Assembly (NCBI GenBank): GCA_947630055.1
Contig: CANRGA010000011.1
Span: forward strand, 1-32,970
Direction of reading: 5' to 3'
Length of the DNA stretch: 32,970 nt
Origin: an uncultured Bacilli bacterium
Lineage (GTDB): Bacteria; Bacillota_I; Bacilli_A; RF39; UBA660
Part shown: positions 1 through 7,602 of the stretch, piece after piece
Position numbering within the stretch: the first letter of the stretch is position 1
Layout: every line of letters begins with the position of its first letter
Program-made: the position numbers and the translations under genes
Notes under the pieces: generated by a model
What the model was told of the DNA's origin: nothing
The model's input: only the letters and a program-made list of their open reading frames with translations
The model's database searches: none

Positions 1-2
1 CT

Positions 3-98
3 AACAACGGAAGATTATATGTACTCTTTCGTTATTGGAAAAGAGTTGTAGATAACTACGACACTCGCTCCATTTTAAATTTAATCAGTCTTAAATAG
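3..98 (+). CDS. C-terminal fragment of a probable surface protein
   Basis: The left edge cuts this gene; frame 3 is open from the first base to a TAG at 96-98, giving about 31 residues. The fragment contains RYWKRVVDNYDTRS and ends in LISLK. It resembles tails of large extracellular proteins of gut Bacillota, from memory only. The stop codon lies in the loop of a good terminator, which supports a real gene end. Function cannot be stated from so little sequence. Confidence 0.5.
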   Translation, partial: NNGRLYVLFRYWKRVVDNYDTRSILNLISLK

Positions 99-111
99 AT
101 TGATTTTTTTA
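83..111 (+). terminator. Intrinsic terminator of the left-edge gene
   Basis: Arms AATCAGTCT (83-91) and AGATTGATT (97-105) pair over nine positions with one G-U wobble, around the loop TAAAT, followed by a T run to about 111. The stop codon of the upstream gene sits in the loop. Confidence 0.75.
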
Positions 112-194
112 TTTTACTCACGTTAATAGCTTGGAATGATTATAATAAAATTTATAAATTATTTTTATTTTATCTTATTTTTTTTTAATTAAAT

Positions 195-225
195 TTGAGT
201 TAAATACCCATACAAATTATATAAT
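195..225 (+). promoter_or_regulatory. Probable promoter of the TasA/SipW-like operon
   Basis: TTGAGT at 195-200 is followed by TATATA at 218-223 (17-bp spacing) overlapping TATAAT at 220-225. The roughly 75-nt leader contains an inverted repeat ATAGCAT/ATGCTAT near 248-262. An AAGGGG ribosome site precedes the ATG at 307. Confidence 0.5.
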
Positions 226-306
226 TTCGCATAAATTATGAGTGGGATAGCATAATGCTATTTCTAATTTAAATGTTAATAATGCTAAATAGAAAGGGGA
301 ATTGAT

Positions 307-807
307 ATGCATAAAAATAAAATGATAATTCTTATAGCCTTTCTTGCAACTATTATTTTAATGACCACCGGTTATTCGACTTTTGCAACCGATTTTACAA
401 TTAATGGAACTGCCGAAATTACTGGTGAATGGGATGTTAGAATAACCAACATAACTGCTACAAAGGTACCTGATGGCTGTGATGCCGGTACACCAACTTT
501 TACTAAAGATTCAATTAATTTCTCAGCTAAACTTAATAAACCAGGTGATGAAATTATTTATGAGGTTACTATCGAAAATTTAGGCACTATTGATGCCGAA
601 TTACAAACAATAATATTTACCGAAGAAATAGATGGTATTGAAGAAATTAACTATACCACATCTGAACTTAAGAAAGACTTAAATGTTGGTGATTCAACTA
701 CTTTCAATATTATGGTAACTTATGTTAAAAAAACTGAAAACATTCCCGATGTTAAAACCAAAACACTAATGGGGATAATAGAATATGTTCAAAAAGAAAA
801 TGTTTAA
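307..807 (+). CDS. TasA/camelysin-like secreted subunit
   Basis: This 166-residue protein opens with a signal peptide (basic MHKNK, then a hydrophobic stretch to about residue 21) followed by GYSTFATDFTINGTAEI. That shape, an aromatic/Ser cleavage zone leading straight into a beta-strand, is typical of TasA, camelysin and other SipW substrates. The rest looks like one beta-sandwich domain; KPGDEIIYEVTIENLGTIDA (about residues 78-97) resembles the TasA-type 'vkNtGt' strand. It overlaps the downstream SipW-like peptidase gene by 23 bp, so peptidase and substrate are probably translated together. It likely forms an extracellular fibre or matrix subunit; that role is inferred from the family and neighbour. 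Start: ATG 307 with AAGGGG eight bases upstream. Confidence 0.7.
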   Translation: MHKNKMIILIAFLATIILMTTGYSTFATDFTINGTAEITGEWDVRITNITATKVPDGCDAGTPTFTKDSINFSAKLNKPGDEIIYEVTIENLGTIDAELQTIIFTEEIDGIEEINYTTSELKKDLNVGDSTTFNIMVTYVKKTENIPDVKTKTLMGIIEYVQKENV

Positions 808-1867
808 AAACAAAAAATTATTTTTTATTTTAATTATTTATACATTAAGTCACATTTTCTTATCTACTAATAATTTATATATTAATTTTATTAATCCATT
901 ATTTTGGTTAATCTTTTTAGTTATTTTTTATCATCAAGATTTAAAAAATAATAAAAAAGAAATTAATAGTACTTTAACTATATCCATTATCTTTTTCATT
1001 CTCTATTTTTCTAGTGGTTTTATTTTTGACTTTAAAAATAGCCCTTATAATCATTCATTAATAAGTATTTTAGAAAATTTAGAAAAAATTATATTACCTA
1101 TATGTGGCACGGAAATAATTCGTTATAAATTACTTAAAAGTAATAAAAGTTTTAGGGCTTTAATAACTATTATAATTATCATCAGTGAAATTAATTTTAA
1201 AGCCCTCTTTCTTTCTCATAACATTATTTTTCTACATTATCTTATTTCTGTGATTATACCAATTATTTTCCAAAATATTTTATTTACTTACTTGTCTTTA
1301 AATTCTAACTACAAAATTCCGATAATTATTAAATTATTTGATAAAGTACCACCAATTATTTTACCAATTATTCCTTATAGTAATTGGTTTATAACAGGAT
1401 CTTTTGCTATCATTAAAGTTTTAATTATTTACTATATATTTAAATATTATATTTATAATAAAAAAACTTTAAAATATTCTAAAAAATCAGTAAGAATATT
1501 TTATCCTTTAAGTATTATTACATCTACTCTACTAGTCTTATTTATGCTCGGAATATTTAATTATAAATCTATTGCCATTCTTTCCAATAGTATGAATCCT
1601 ACATTTAATAAAGGTGATGTTGTCATTTATAAAGATACAAAAAATATTGTACCTGGTGATATTATTGTCTTTCAGTATGGTAGTCAAATTATTGTTCATC
1701 GTCTTATCAGTATAAACGAATATTATGTTACCAAAGGAGATGCCAATAATACGGTAGATTATATTAAGGTGCAAAAAGAAGATATAAAAGGTGTTTATCA
1801 GTTTCATATTAAATATCTAGGTTATCCTTCTATTTGGTTAAATGATTTTTTTACTAAGGAGAATTAA
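785..1867 (+). CDS. SipW-type (ER-type) signal peptidase I with multi-pass membrane domain
   Basis: The 360-residue protein has an N-terminal region of about eight hydrophobic segments (residues 10-240) and a C-terminal S26 peptidase domain (about 255-350). The domain shows SNSMNPTFNKGDVVIYK, with the nucleophile in the SMNP motif, then GDIIVFQ, then VHRLISI with His in place of the Lys of bacterial LepB, and TKGDANNTVD. A Ser-His pair marks the SipW/archaeal/ER branch. The large membrane domain is longer than in B. subtilis SipW. It probably cleaves the TasA-like precursor encoded just upstream. ATG 785 lies inside the end of that gene with GGGG about ten bases before; ATG 800 is an alternative start. 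Confidence 0.8.
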   Translation: MFKKKMFKNKKLFFILIIYTLSHIFLSTNNLYINFINPLFWLIFLVIFYHQDLKNNKKEINSTLTISIIFFILYFSSGFIFDFKNSPYNHSLISILENLEKIILPICGTEIIRYKLLKSNKSFRALITIIIIISEINFKALFLSHNIIFLHYLISVIIPIIFQNILFTYLSLNSNYKIPIIIKLFDKVPPIILPIIPYSNWFITGSFAIIKVLIIYYIFKYYIYNKKTLKYSKKSVRIFYPLSIITSTLLVLFMLGIFNYKSIAILSNSMNPTFNKGDVVIYKDTKNIVPGDIIVFQYGSQIIVHRLISINEYYVTKGDANNTVDYIKVQKEDIKGVYQFHIKYLGYPSIWLNDFFTKEN

Positions 1868-1868
1868 A

Positions 1869-2774
1869 ATGCCAAAAAAATTAATTATTTTAAGTATTAT
1901 TCTTTTAACAGGAATTCTTTTTTTAGAGTTGATTAATAAAAATATCCAAAATAATAGCACTTATCAATTAAACAATAAAACTTATTATAAAGTTAATTTA
2001 AAACCTAATAACTATTTTTCTAGTGATACAATAGATGCTAATAAATATTATATTGCTGCGTCAATCAAAAGTATTGATATTTATTTTGATTACTATTTAA
2101 AGAATAAAACTAAAGATAATATCAATTATGCTTATGATATTACTGCTACTTTAAAAAGTTATGCTGATAATGGTACTAAACTCATTTGGACTAAAGATTT
2201 TCATTTAAAAAATAAAAATAATATAAACAAAAAAGAAATTCATATAAAAGAAAATTATAATTTAGATTACGATTATTACGTTAATTATGTTAAATCTTTT
2301 CAAATCTATTATAATATAAATACGGAAAATTATTTAGATGTTAAACTTAATATTAAAATTAATGGTGAGTATAATTCTTATGTTTTATTAACTATTCCAA
2401 TTAATGAAAATATTGTTGAAATAACGATGAAAGAAGATAATACTTCTTTAAATAACAATATCAAAAATAATAATTTGAATAAAATAATATCCTTTATTTT
2501 TATAGTTATTGCTATTGTTCTTTTAATAAGTAAAATTTTATTTCAGAAAGATAATGAAGAAGATATTTTAAAAGCATATCAAGATATAATTATAAGTCTT
2601 CAAGATAAACCAAATATAAATAGTAATAATATTATATATTTAACGAATTTAAAAGATTTAATTAGTATAGCTATTAATAATAATATAAATATTTTTAATT
2701 ATTATAATAACTACTACACTATTATATATAATACATATTATATTTATATTAAACAAATAAAAAGACATAATTAA
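1869..2774 (+). CDS. Two-TM membrane protein of the SipW locus (DUF5305-like)
   Basis: Starting at ATG 1869, right after the peptidase stop and preceded by AAGGAG, this gives 301 residues. A TM helix (about 5-22) is followed by an external, Tyr/Asn-rich domain of about 185 residues with alternating beta pattern, then a second TM helix (about 205-225) and a cytoplasmic tail. The tail contains NLKDLISIAINNNINIF and a YYTIIYNTYYIYI strand. This layout resembles DUF5305 proteins that sit beside signal peptidases in archaea and some Bacillota; the match is from memory and moderate. It likely helps anchor or assemble the secreted subunit, as inferred from the operon. Confidence 0.55.
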   Translation: MPKKLIILSIILLTGILFLELINKNIQNNSTYQLNNKTYYKVNLKPNNYFSSDTIDANKYYIAASIKSIDIYFDYYLKNKTKDNINYAYDITATLKSYADNGTKLIWTKDFHLKNKNNINKKEIHIKENYNLDYDYYVNYVKSFQIYYNINTENYLDVKLNIKINGEYNSYVLLTIPINENIVEITMKEDNTSLNNNIKNNNLNKIISFIFIVIAIVLLISKILFQKDNEEDILKAYQDIIISLQDKPNINSNNIIYLTNLKDLISIAINNNINIFNYYNNYYTIIYNTYYIYIKQIKRHN

Positions 2775-2796
2775 TTAAATTTTATGCCTTTTTATT
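2761..2796 (+). terminator. Terminator after the SipW-like operon
   Basis: AAAGACATAA (2761-2770) pairs with TTATGCCTTT (2782-2791) with one A-C mismatch, followed by a T-rich stretch. It sits between convergent genes and overlaps the end of the upstream coding sequence. Confidence 0.55.
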
Positions 2797-2805
2797 TGCT
2801 AACAA

Positions 2806-3966
2806 TTATAATTTTTTTAGTTCTTCAGCTAATTCTAATGATTTTAAATTTAAAACTATATCACCATCAGTAGCACCCTCAATAGGATATTTTTCAAAGC
2901 CATCTTTTGTTTCAAATCCTTCAGGATCTACATAAATTATTTTTAATCCTTTAGCACGTGCTTGTTTTTGAATAAATCTTCGATCAGCATGAGAACCTAT
3001 ACAAATTAATGATTTTGCTTTTGTATCAAAATCAATTTTTGGAAAATAATCTTCAATTCTATAAACTCTTAAAGTTTGCTCATCAATACCTAAAACTGAT
3101 GCTAAATGATCAAAATTATTATTAAGTAAAGTTCCTACAAATATGCCTTTTTCATACATTATTTTTAGCATTCGATGAAATTCAGTTGGCTTTGCTTTAA
3201 GACAATTCTTAATTATTTCCGCAAATTCTAAATATTTCAATTTATCTTTAGTTAAAATTTGCTCTACTAAATCATCATCTTCCGCAAAATAAAATCTTGA
3301 ATCACTATGTCTTTGTACTTTATAAATTTCATGCAAATGATAAAGCGGATTAATACCAGCATCAATTGATGGACCACAACCAAGTTCAACTTGAGCAGGT
3401 AAAAATTGTTTTAAATCTCTAATATCATTCACATATGTAGGATTACCTCTTTTATCTTTTTCTCTTATTCCTTTAACTTGTAAATTCCAAACTTGTTCAT
3501 AATATTTGTTATATTCTAAAATATCTTTACTATAAATTACTATATCAATAGTTTTATATCCTTCGATATATTTTTCTTTCGGATGATTTATAAATTCAGT
3601 TATTTTTACTTTTAAATCTTCTTTTTCATATATATCATTATTTAAAATATAATTATTATCTTTTAAACTATTTTTAACTTTACTTACATATTTTTCATAA
3701 TCATCATTTTCTAATCTAACACTTAAATATAAATATGAACTTTTCATTACCAAGTCATCATCTTGAATAGTAAAAGTATGGCGAAAATGAATAGTTCTTC
3801 TTCTATTACTAGATTCATCTTGCCACAAAGAACTTTCTTTATTTATCTCATTTTGACTTCTAAACCATACTCCTTCAAAAGTAAATTCACCATTATGAGC
3901 ATAATTATTATTAAATATTTCTTTTTCTTGCGCATTTAATTTACATATTTTTAAAGGGAAAACCAC
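2806..3966 (-). CDS. Divergent Sir2-fold (sirtuin-related) protein
   Basis: The C-terminal half of this 386-residue protein carries sirtuin-like nucleotide-binding signatures. GCGPSIDAGINPLYHL (197-212) resembles GAGxSxxSGIPxFR. PTEFHRML...GTLLNNNFDHL (260-288) resembles P...H..L...TQNxDxL. SLICIGSHADRRF then IIYVDPEG (319-350) resembles the GtSl..P and i.iN strands. No zinc cysteines and no clear catalytic HG motif are visible, so deacetylase activity is doubtful; NAD binding or hydrolysis is more plausible. Residues 1-190 form an N-terminal region I do not recognise. The start is GTG 3966 with AGAAGG seven bases upstream. It is divergent from the CapA-like gene. Confidence 0.5.
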   Translation of the reverse strand: MVFPLKICKLNAQEKEIFNNNYAHNGEFTFEGVWFRSQNEINKESSLWQDESSNRRRTIHFRHTFTIQDDDLVMKSSYLYLSVRLENDDYEKYVSKVKNSLKDNNYILNNDIYEKEDLKVKITEFINHPKEKYIEGYKTIDIVIYSKDILEYNKYYEQVWNLQVKGIREKDKRGNPTYVNDIRDLKQFLPAQVELGCGPSIDAGINPLYHLHEIYKVQRHSDSRFYFAEDDDLVEQILTKDKLKYLEFAEIIKNCLKAKPTEFHRMLKIMYEKGIFVGTLLNNNFDHLASVLGIDEQTLRVYRIEDYFPKIDFDTKAKSLICIGSHADRRFIQKQARAKGLKIIYVDPEGFETKDGFEKYPIEGATDGDIVLNLKSLELAEELKKL

Positions 3967-3991
3967 TATAAATCCTTCTCTCTTTAAAAGT

Positions 3992-4040
3992 ATTATACTA
4001 TAAAATAAAATTTTTATAAACTTACAAAATATGATATGAT
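3992..4040. promoter_or_regulatory. Back-to-back promoters for the sirtuin-like and CapA-like genes
   Basis: On the minus strand TTTATA (4015-4020) is 17 bp from TATAAT (3992-3997). On the plus strand TTTATA (4013-4018) is 16 bp from TATGAT (4035-4040). The two -35 boxes overlap in the palindrome TTTATAAA, so the genes may compete for polymerase. The plus transcript would have only about a 10-nt leader before ATG 4057. Confidence 0.4.
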
Positions 4041-4056
4041 TATTTTAGTGATTATT

Positions 4057-5253
4057 ATGAAAAGAAAAAAATTTAGAAAAATGTGTTTTTTTATATTAAT
4101 AATTTCTATTATTTTAATAGCAATACTCTATCTTAATAATAAAAAGTTGGGCATAGATAAAATCAATAATAGTGATAATACTACTAAAGAAAAAAGTAAA
4201 AATGACATTAAGGAAGCTAAACTTACAATAGTTGGAGATTTTCTTTTTGAAAGTCCTTTTTATGATGCTATTAATGCAGGTGATGATAGAGATGAATACT
4301 TTTCTTTAGTTAAAGATTATTTTCAAAATGATGATTTATCCATCGGCAATATGGAAGTTGTTATTGGTAATGATAATTTAAAAGTTAGTGGTACTGGTTT
4401 TAATTTTTGTGCGCCAGAATGGGTTGGTAAATTAATGACTACTCTTAATATGGAGGTTTTAAGTACGGCAAATAACCATGCTAATGACCGAGGATATGAT
4501 GGCGTAAAATCATCTATTAACTTTTTTAAAAATAATTCTGATATTATGACTTTAGGCACTAATGAGTTAGAAGAAAATGTAAATAAAGTTCATATTAAAG
4601 AGGTAAATGGCATTAAATTTGGCTTTATTGCTTATACTTATGGTACTAATCAAAAATTAAGTAATGATAAATTATATACTGTTAATTTATATCGCAAAGA
4701 AGATACTTTAGAAATTGATAAAGAAAGAATTAAAAAAGATGTTGATAATATAAAAGATCAAGTTGATGTCATAATTGCCATTGTCCATTTTGGCATTGAA
4801 TTTACTAATGCACCAAATAATGAACAAATTGAACTGGCAAACTATTTAAACTCACTTGGCGTAGATATTTTAGTTGGTAGTCATTCGCATTCAATACAAC
4901 CGATTAAATGGATTGGCGATGAACATAAAACTTTAGTCTATTATTCACTTGGTAATTTTGTCTCTGCTGATGATGATATATCTAGAACTGGGGAAAAATT
5001 TGATAATGCTTATCAATTTGGTTTACTTTCTACTTTAAAAGTAACAAAAAATAATAATAAAATAAATATTAATGATGTTGAGACTATTCCAATTGTTAAT
5101 TATTTTAATAAAGATATGCGTAATTTTAAATTAATACCAATAGATAAATATAATAAAGATTATGAAACCACTCACTACCGGTATCAATATAATTTTAATA
5201 AAGATTTCATTTTAAATATGTATAATGAAGTTATCGATGAAGAATTTCGTTAA
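4057..5253 (+). CDS. CapA/PgsA-family membrane-anchored metallophosphatase-like protein
   Basis: A basic start and one TM helix (about 10-25) lead into an external CapA (poly-gamma-glutamate capsule) domain covering most of the protein. Family motifs in order: LTIVGDFLFE, LSIGNMEVVIG, STANNHANDRG, AIVHFGIEF, GSHSHSIQPI and YYSLGNF. These are the Asp/Asn/His positions of the calcineurin-like fold. No capB/capC/capE partner is nearby, so a capsule role is not supported; wall or surface-polymer hydrolysis is equally possible. I chose ATG 4057 because the only -10-like element overlaps the in-frame ATG at 4036. The 3' end overlaps the convergent next gene by 4 bp. Confidence 0.75.
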   Translation: MKRKKFRKMCFFILIISIILIAILYLNNKKLGIDKINNSDNTTKEKSKNDIKEAKLTIVGDFLFESPFYDAINAGDDRDEYFSLVKDYFQNDDLSIGNMEVVIGNDNLKVSGTGFNFCAPEWVGKLMTTLNMEVLSTANNHANDRGYDGVKSSINFFKNNSDIMTLGTNELEENVNKVHIKEVNGIKFGFIAYTYGTNQKLSNDKLYTVNLYRKEDTLEIDKERIKKDVDNIKDQVDVIIAIVHFGIEFTNAPNNEQIELANYLNSLGVDILVGSHSHSIQPIKWIGDEHKTLVYYSLGNFVSADDDISRTGEKFDNAYQFGLLSTLKVTKNNNKININDVETIPIVNYFNKDMRNFKLIPIDKYNKDYETTHYRYQYNFNKDFILNMYNEVIDEEFR

Positions 5254-5969
5254 TTTTTAATAGTACTAATGCCTGATTTATTTGCTTGCTTTAATTGTTC
5301 ATAACGAGGAACATTATATACTTTACCATCTTTTAAAAATTTAGCTCCTGTTTGTTTAAAATAAAATGGCACTTTATTTTTTTCACATTGCATTTTTAAA
5401 GATAAAACCCATTTATAATCACAAATTCTTGCTTTATCACCTGATTCGCCACCTACTGTTAATTGTTCAATTTTACCACTTTGTAAATATTTAACGATAT
5501 TAATCTCTTCTAGGATTGGTTCAGCAATTATTTCTTTATGCTTTATTGGTAAACTTAAAAGTATCGGTAGTCTTTCATCAGCCATTTCTTGGTTCTCACA
5601 AGTAGCGCATATCGTAACATTGGGATAACCACTACCCCAATCACTAGGAATACATTCCATAAATCTTTCAATTCTTTTGGTAATAATATAAAAATGCACT
5701 TTATCTCTTGTCTTAATCATTTGCCAAATTTCACTTCGCCAAGTATCAGCTTCTGCAATAAAAAAATCTGAAGTCATACAAGTATATACTACTTCCCCAT
5801 CTTTAATATAAAAACTACCATCTCGATATTTTTTAACAGCTAAATTAAAATCTTTTGTTTTAATTACTATATTACTATCTTTAGCATATAAACTATCTCT
5901 TCTAAACATATAACAATTTAAACAACCAGCACTTTTCTTATGACAGCCATGCCAAGGATTCCAAATCAT
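5250..5969 (-). CDS. DUF5131 / phage gp37-gp68-like protein with radical-SAM-like Cys motif
   Basis: The 239-residue protein begins MIWNPWHGCHKKSAGCLNCY, matching the N-terminal W.P..GC....GC..CY signature of DUF5131 (phage Gp37/Gp68 family). The three spaced cysteines suggest an iron-sulfur site related to radical SAM enzymes; that link is family knowledge and the reaction is unknown. Further family-like segments are TSDFF, FYIITKRIERF and GGESGDKARICDYKWV. Length is usual for the shorter family members. Start: ATG 5969 with AGGTGA upstream. Confidence 0.7.
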   Translation of the reverse strand: MIWNPWHGCHKKSAGCLNCYMFRRDSLYAKDSNIVIKTKDFNLAVKKYRDGSFYIKDGEVVYTCMTSDFFIAEADTWRSEIWQMIKTRDKVHFYIITKRIERFMECIPSDWGSGYPNVTICATCENQEMADERLPILLSLPIKHKEIIAEPILEEINIVKYLQSGKIEQLTVGGESGDKARICDYKWVLSLKMQCEKNKVPFYFKQTGAKFLKDGKVYNVPRYEQLKQANKSGISTIKN

Positions 5970-6023
5970 ACGATCACCTGTTAAAAATTATTATAAACTA
6001 ATTAACACTTTTTGCAAATATTG

Positions 6024-6052
6024 TTGCATTTTATTCGTTTTTTTGATATTAT
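6024..6052 (+). promoter_or_regulatory. Promoter of tRNA-His
   Basis: TTGCAT (6024-6029) and TATTAT (6047-6052) are separated by exactly 17 bp, and the mature tRNA begins 14 bases after the -10 box. Confidence 0.7.
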
Positions 6053-6066
6053 TTAACTACCGTTAT

Positions 6067-6143
6067 GGCGGAATTGGTGAAGTGGTTAACACGCCGGATT
6101 GTGGCTCCGGTATGCAAGAGTTCGATCCTCTTATTCCGCCCCA
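6067..6143 (+). tRNA. tRNA-His (GTG anticodon)
   Basis: The acceptor strands GCGGAAT (6068-6074) and ATTCCGC (6133-6139) pair perfectly. The anticodon loop TTGTGGC gives GTG, the T-arm is AAGAG-TTCGATC-CTCTT, and CCA is encoded at 6141-6143. The G at 6067 provides the extra G-1, which faces the discriminator C at 6140, a hallmark of bacterial tRNA-His. It is a single-gene unit with its own promoter and terminator. Confidence 0.95.
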
Positions 6144-6159
6144 TATATGATTTTTAAGG

Positions 6160-6186
6160 CTCGCAAAGTTATGCGAGTTTTATTTT
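6160..6186 (+). terminator. Terminator of tRNA-His
   Basis: CTCGCA (6160-6165) pairs with TGCGAG (6172-6177) around AAGTTA, followed by TTTTATTTT. Confidence 0.8.
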
Positions 6187-6272
6187 GCGAATAATGAAAA
6201 TCAAATTTAAATAAAGCTTTGATATAAAAATTCACTTTATTACAAATAAGTAATTAAAATAAAGGCTATTTT

Positions 6273-6468
6273 ATGATAAAATATTTACTAGAAGAATCAT
6301 ATTTTGAATTAACTAATCATAAAGGGGGAATTAAAGATAAAGAATATTTAACTGGATATAAATATGAGCCTTAGCATTATCGTTATGTTGGTAAAGATGT
6401 TGCCAAATATATATGAAAACGATATAACTTATGAAGAATATTATGCCTATTTTATAGATAATAAATAA
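6273..6468 (+). pseudogene. Remnant of a small gene broken by stops and a frameshift
   Basis: ATG 6273 opens a reading frame (MIKYLLEESYFELTNHKGG...) that meets TAG after TGYKYEP. It continues as HYRYVGKDVAKYI to TGA, then is open in another frame (ENDITYEEYYAYFIDNK) to TAA 6466-6468. The three pieces together look like one acidic/aromatic protein of about 65 residues. I do not recognise the family. The alternative, a short real ORF starting inside at ATG 6386, is less likely. Confidence 0.4.
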
Positions 6469-6477
6469 TTATAACAC

Positions 6478-6498
6478 TGGTTCCACACTGTGTAACCA
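6478..6498. repeat. Imperfect palindrome upstream of the DUF1016 gene
   Basis: Arms TGGTTCCACA and TGTGTAACCA flank a central C. One base differs from perfect symmetry. It matches a perfect version inside the DUF1016 coding region (6884-6904) at 20 of 21 positions. It lies about 30 bp upstream of the putative -35 box of that gene. Confidence 0.8.
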
Positions 6499-6526
6499 AA
6501 TTATTTGAAATTATAATATACAAAAA

Positions 6527-6559
6527 TTGACATTTATTTTAACTTATCAATGCTAAAAT
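6527..6559 (+). promoter_or_regulatory. Possible promoter of the DUF1016 gene
   Basis: TTGACA (6527-6532) is followed by an extended -10 element TGC-TAAAAT (hexamer 6554-6559). The spacing of 21 bp is long, so the extended -10 may act largely alone. Confidence 0.4.
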
Positions 6560-6590
6560 AGATTCTTATAATTTTTAAGGAGGAAAATTT

Positions 6591-7601
6591 ATGAATGATA
6601 TTTTAGTTAATGATAAGTTTTTAATTGAAGATTATTATAATAAAATTAATAACTTAATTATAAAATCAAAAATTAATGTGGTAAAAAATATTAATTATGA
6701 AATGGTTAATTTATATTATAATATTGGAGCAATAATTAATGAAATGATTGAAAAATATAATTTAATTAATTCTCAAAATGAAATTATCAAAGTTTTTTCT
6801 TTAAAATTAACTAAAGAATTTGGTGAAGGCTTTAGTGTTCCAAATCTAAAAAAGATGAAAAAATTTTATCTTACTTACAAAAGTGGTTCCACACTGTGGA
6901 ACCAGTTAAGTTGGAGCCATAATCGATTAATTATGAATATTCCAAATGAAGAAAAAAGAAATTTTTATTTACAAGAAGCGATTAAATCAAAATGGAGTGT
7001 TAGACAACTTGAAAGACAAATAAATAGTTTTTATTATGAAAGATTATTATCTACTAGTAATGAATATAAAGATGATGTTAGAAATGAAATAAATACATTA
7101 GAAAAACAAGAAAATATTAAAGATTTTATTAAAAATCCTTATGTTTTGGAATTCTTAGATATTAAAGATAAAAGATTCTTAGAAAAAGACTTAGAAAATA
7201 ATTTATTAGAGCATTTAAAAGAATTTTTATTAGAACTCGGGAGAGGTTTTTCTTTTGTCGCTAGGCAAAAAAGAATCGATGCTGATGGAGACAATTTTTA
7301 TATTGATTTAGTATTTTATAATTATGTTTTAAAATGTTTTGTTTTAATTGATTTAAAATTGGAAAAATTAACACATCAAGATATAGGACAAATGGATTTT
7401 TATGTTAGATATTTTGATAACGAGATTAAAGAATCATCAGATAATCCTACTATAGGAATTATATTGTGTAGTGCCAAAAATGACACAATTGTCAAATATT
7501 CGATTTTAAATGATAGTAATAAAATTTTTGCTTCTAAATATCAATTATATTTACCCAGTGAAAAAGAATTTATTAAAGAAATTAAAAAATTTCAAAATTA
7601 G
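6591..7601 (+). CDS. YhcG/DUF1016-family PDDEXK nuclease
   Basis: The 336-residue protein has both family domains. The N-terminal DUF1016_N (about 10-155) contains LSWSHNRLIM and KSKWSVRQLERQINSFYYERL. The C-terminal YhcG nuclease (about 175-330) contains LLELGRGFSFVARQKRI, FYIDLVFYN, VLIDLKL and QMDFYVRYFD. The acidic residue of YIDLVF and the DLK (usually ELK) form the expected PD-(D/E)XK site. Such genes often sit in restriction-modification or other accessory loci; none is adjacent here. A perfect 10-bp-arm palindrome lies within codons 98-105 and uses GC-richer codons (CTG, AAC, CAG) unlike the rest of the gene. Start: ATG 6591 after AAGGAGG. Confidence 0.85.
   Translation: MNDILVNDKFLIEDYYNKINNLIIKSKINVVKNINYEMVNLYYNIGAIINEMIEKYNLINSQNEIIKVFSLKLTKEFGEGFSVPNLKKMKKFYLTYKSGSTLWNQLSWSHNRLIMNIPNEEKRNFYLQEAIKSKWSVRQLERQINSFYYERLLSTSNEYKDDVRNEINTLEKQENIKDFIKNPYVLEFLDIKDKRFLEKDLENNLLEHLKEFLLELGRGFSFVARQKRIDADGDNFYIDLVFYNYVLKCFVLIDLKLEKLTHQDIGQMDFYVRYFDNEIKESSDNPTIGIILCSAKNDTIVKYSILNDSNKIFASKYQLYLPSEKEFIKEIKKFQN
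6884..6904. repeat. Perfect palindrome inside the DUF1016 coding sequence
   Basis: Arms TGGTTCCACA and TGTGGAACCA flank one C. It encodes GSTLWNQ of the N-terminal domain, just before the conserved LSWSH motif. The near-copy at 6478-6498 lies 406 bp upstream. Confidence 0.85.
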
Positions 7602-7602
7602 T

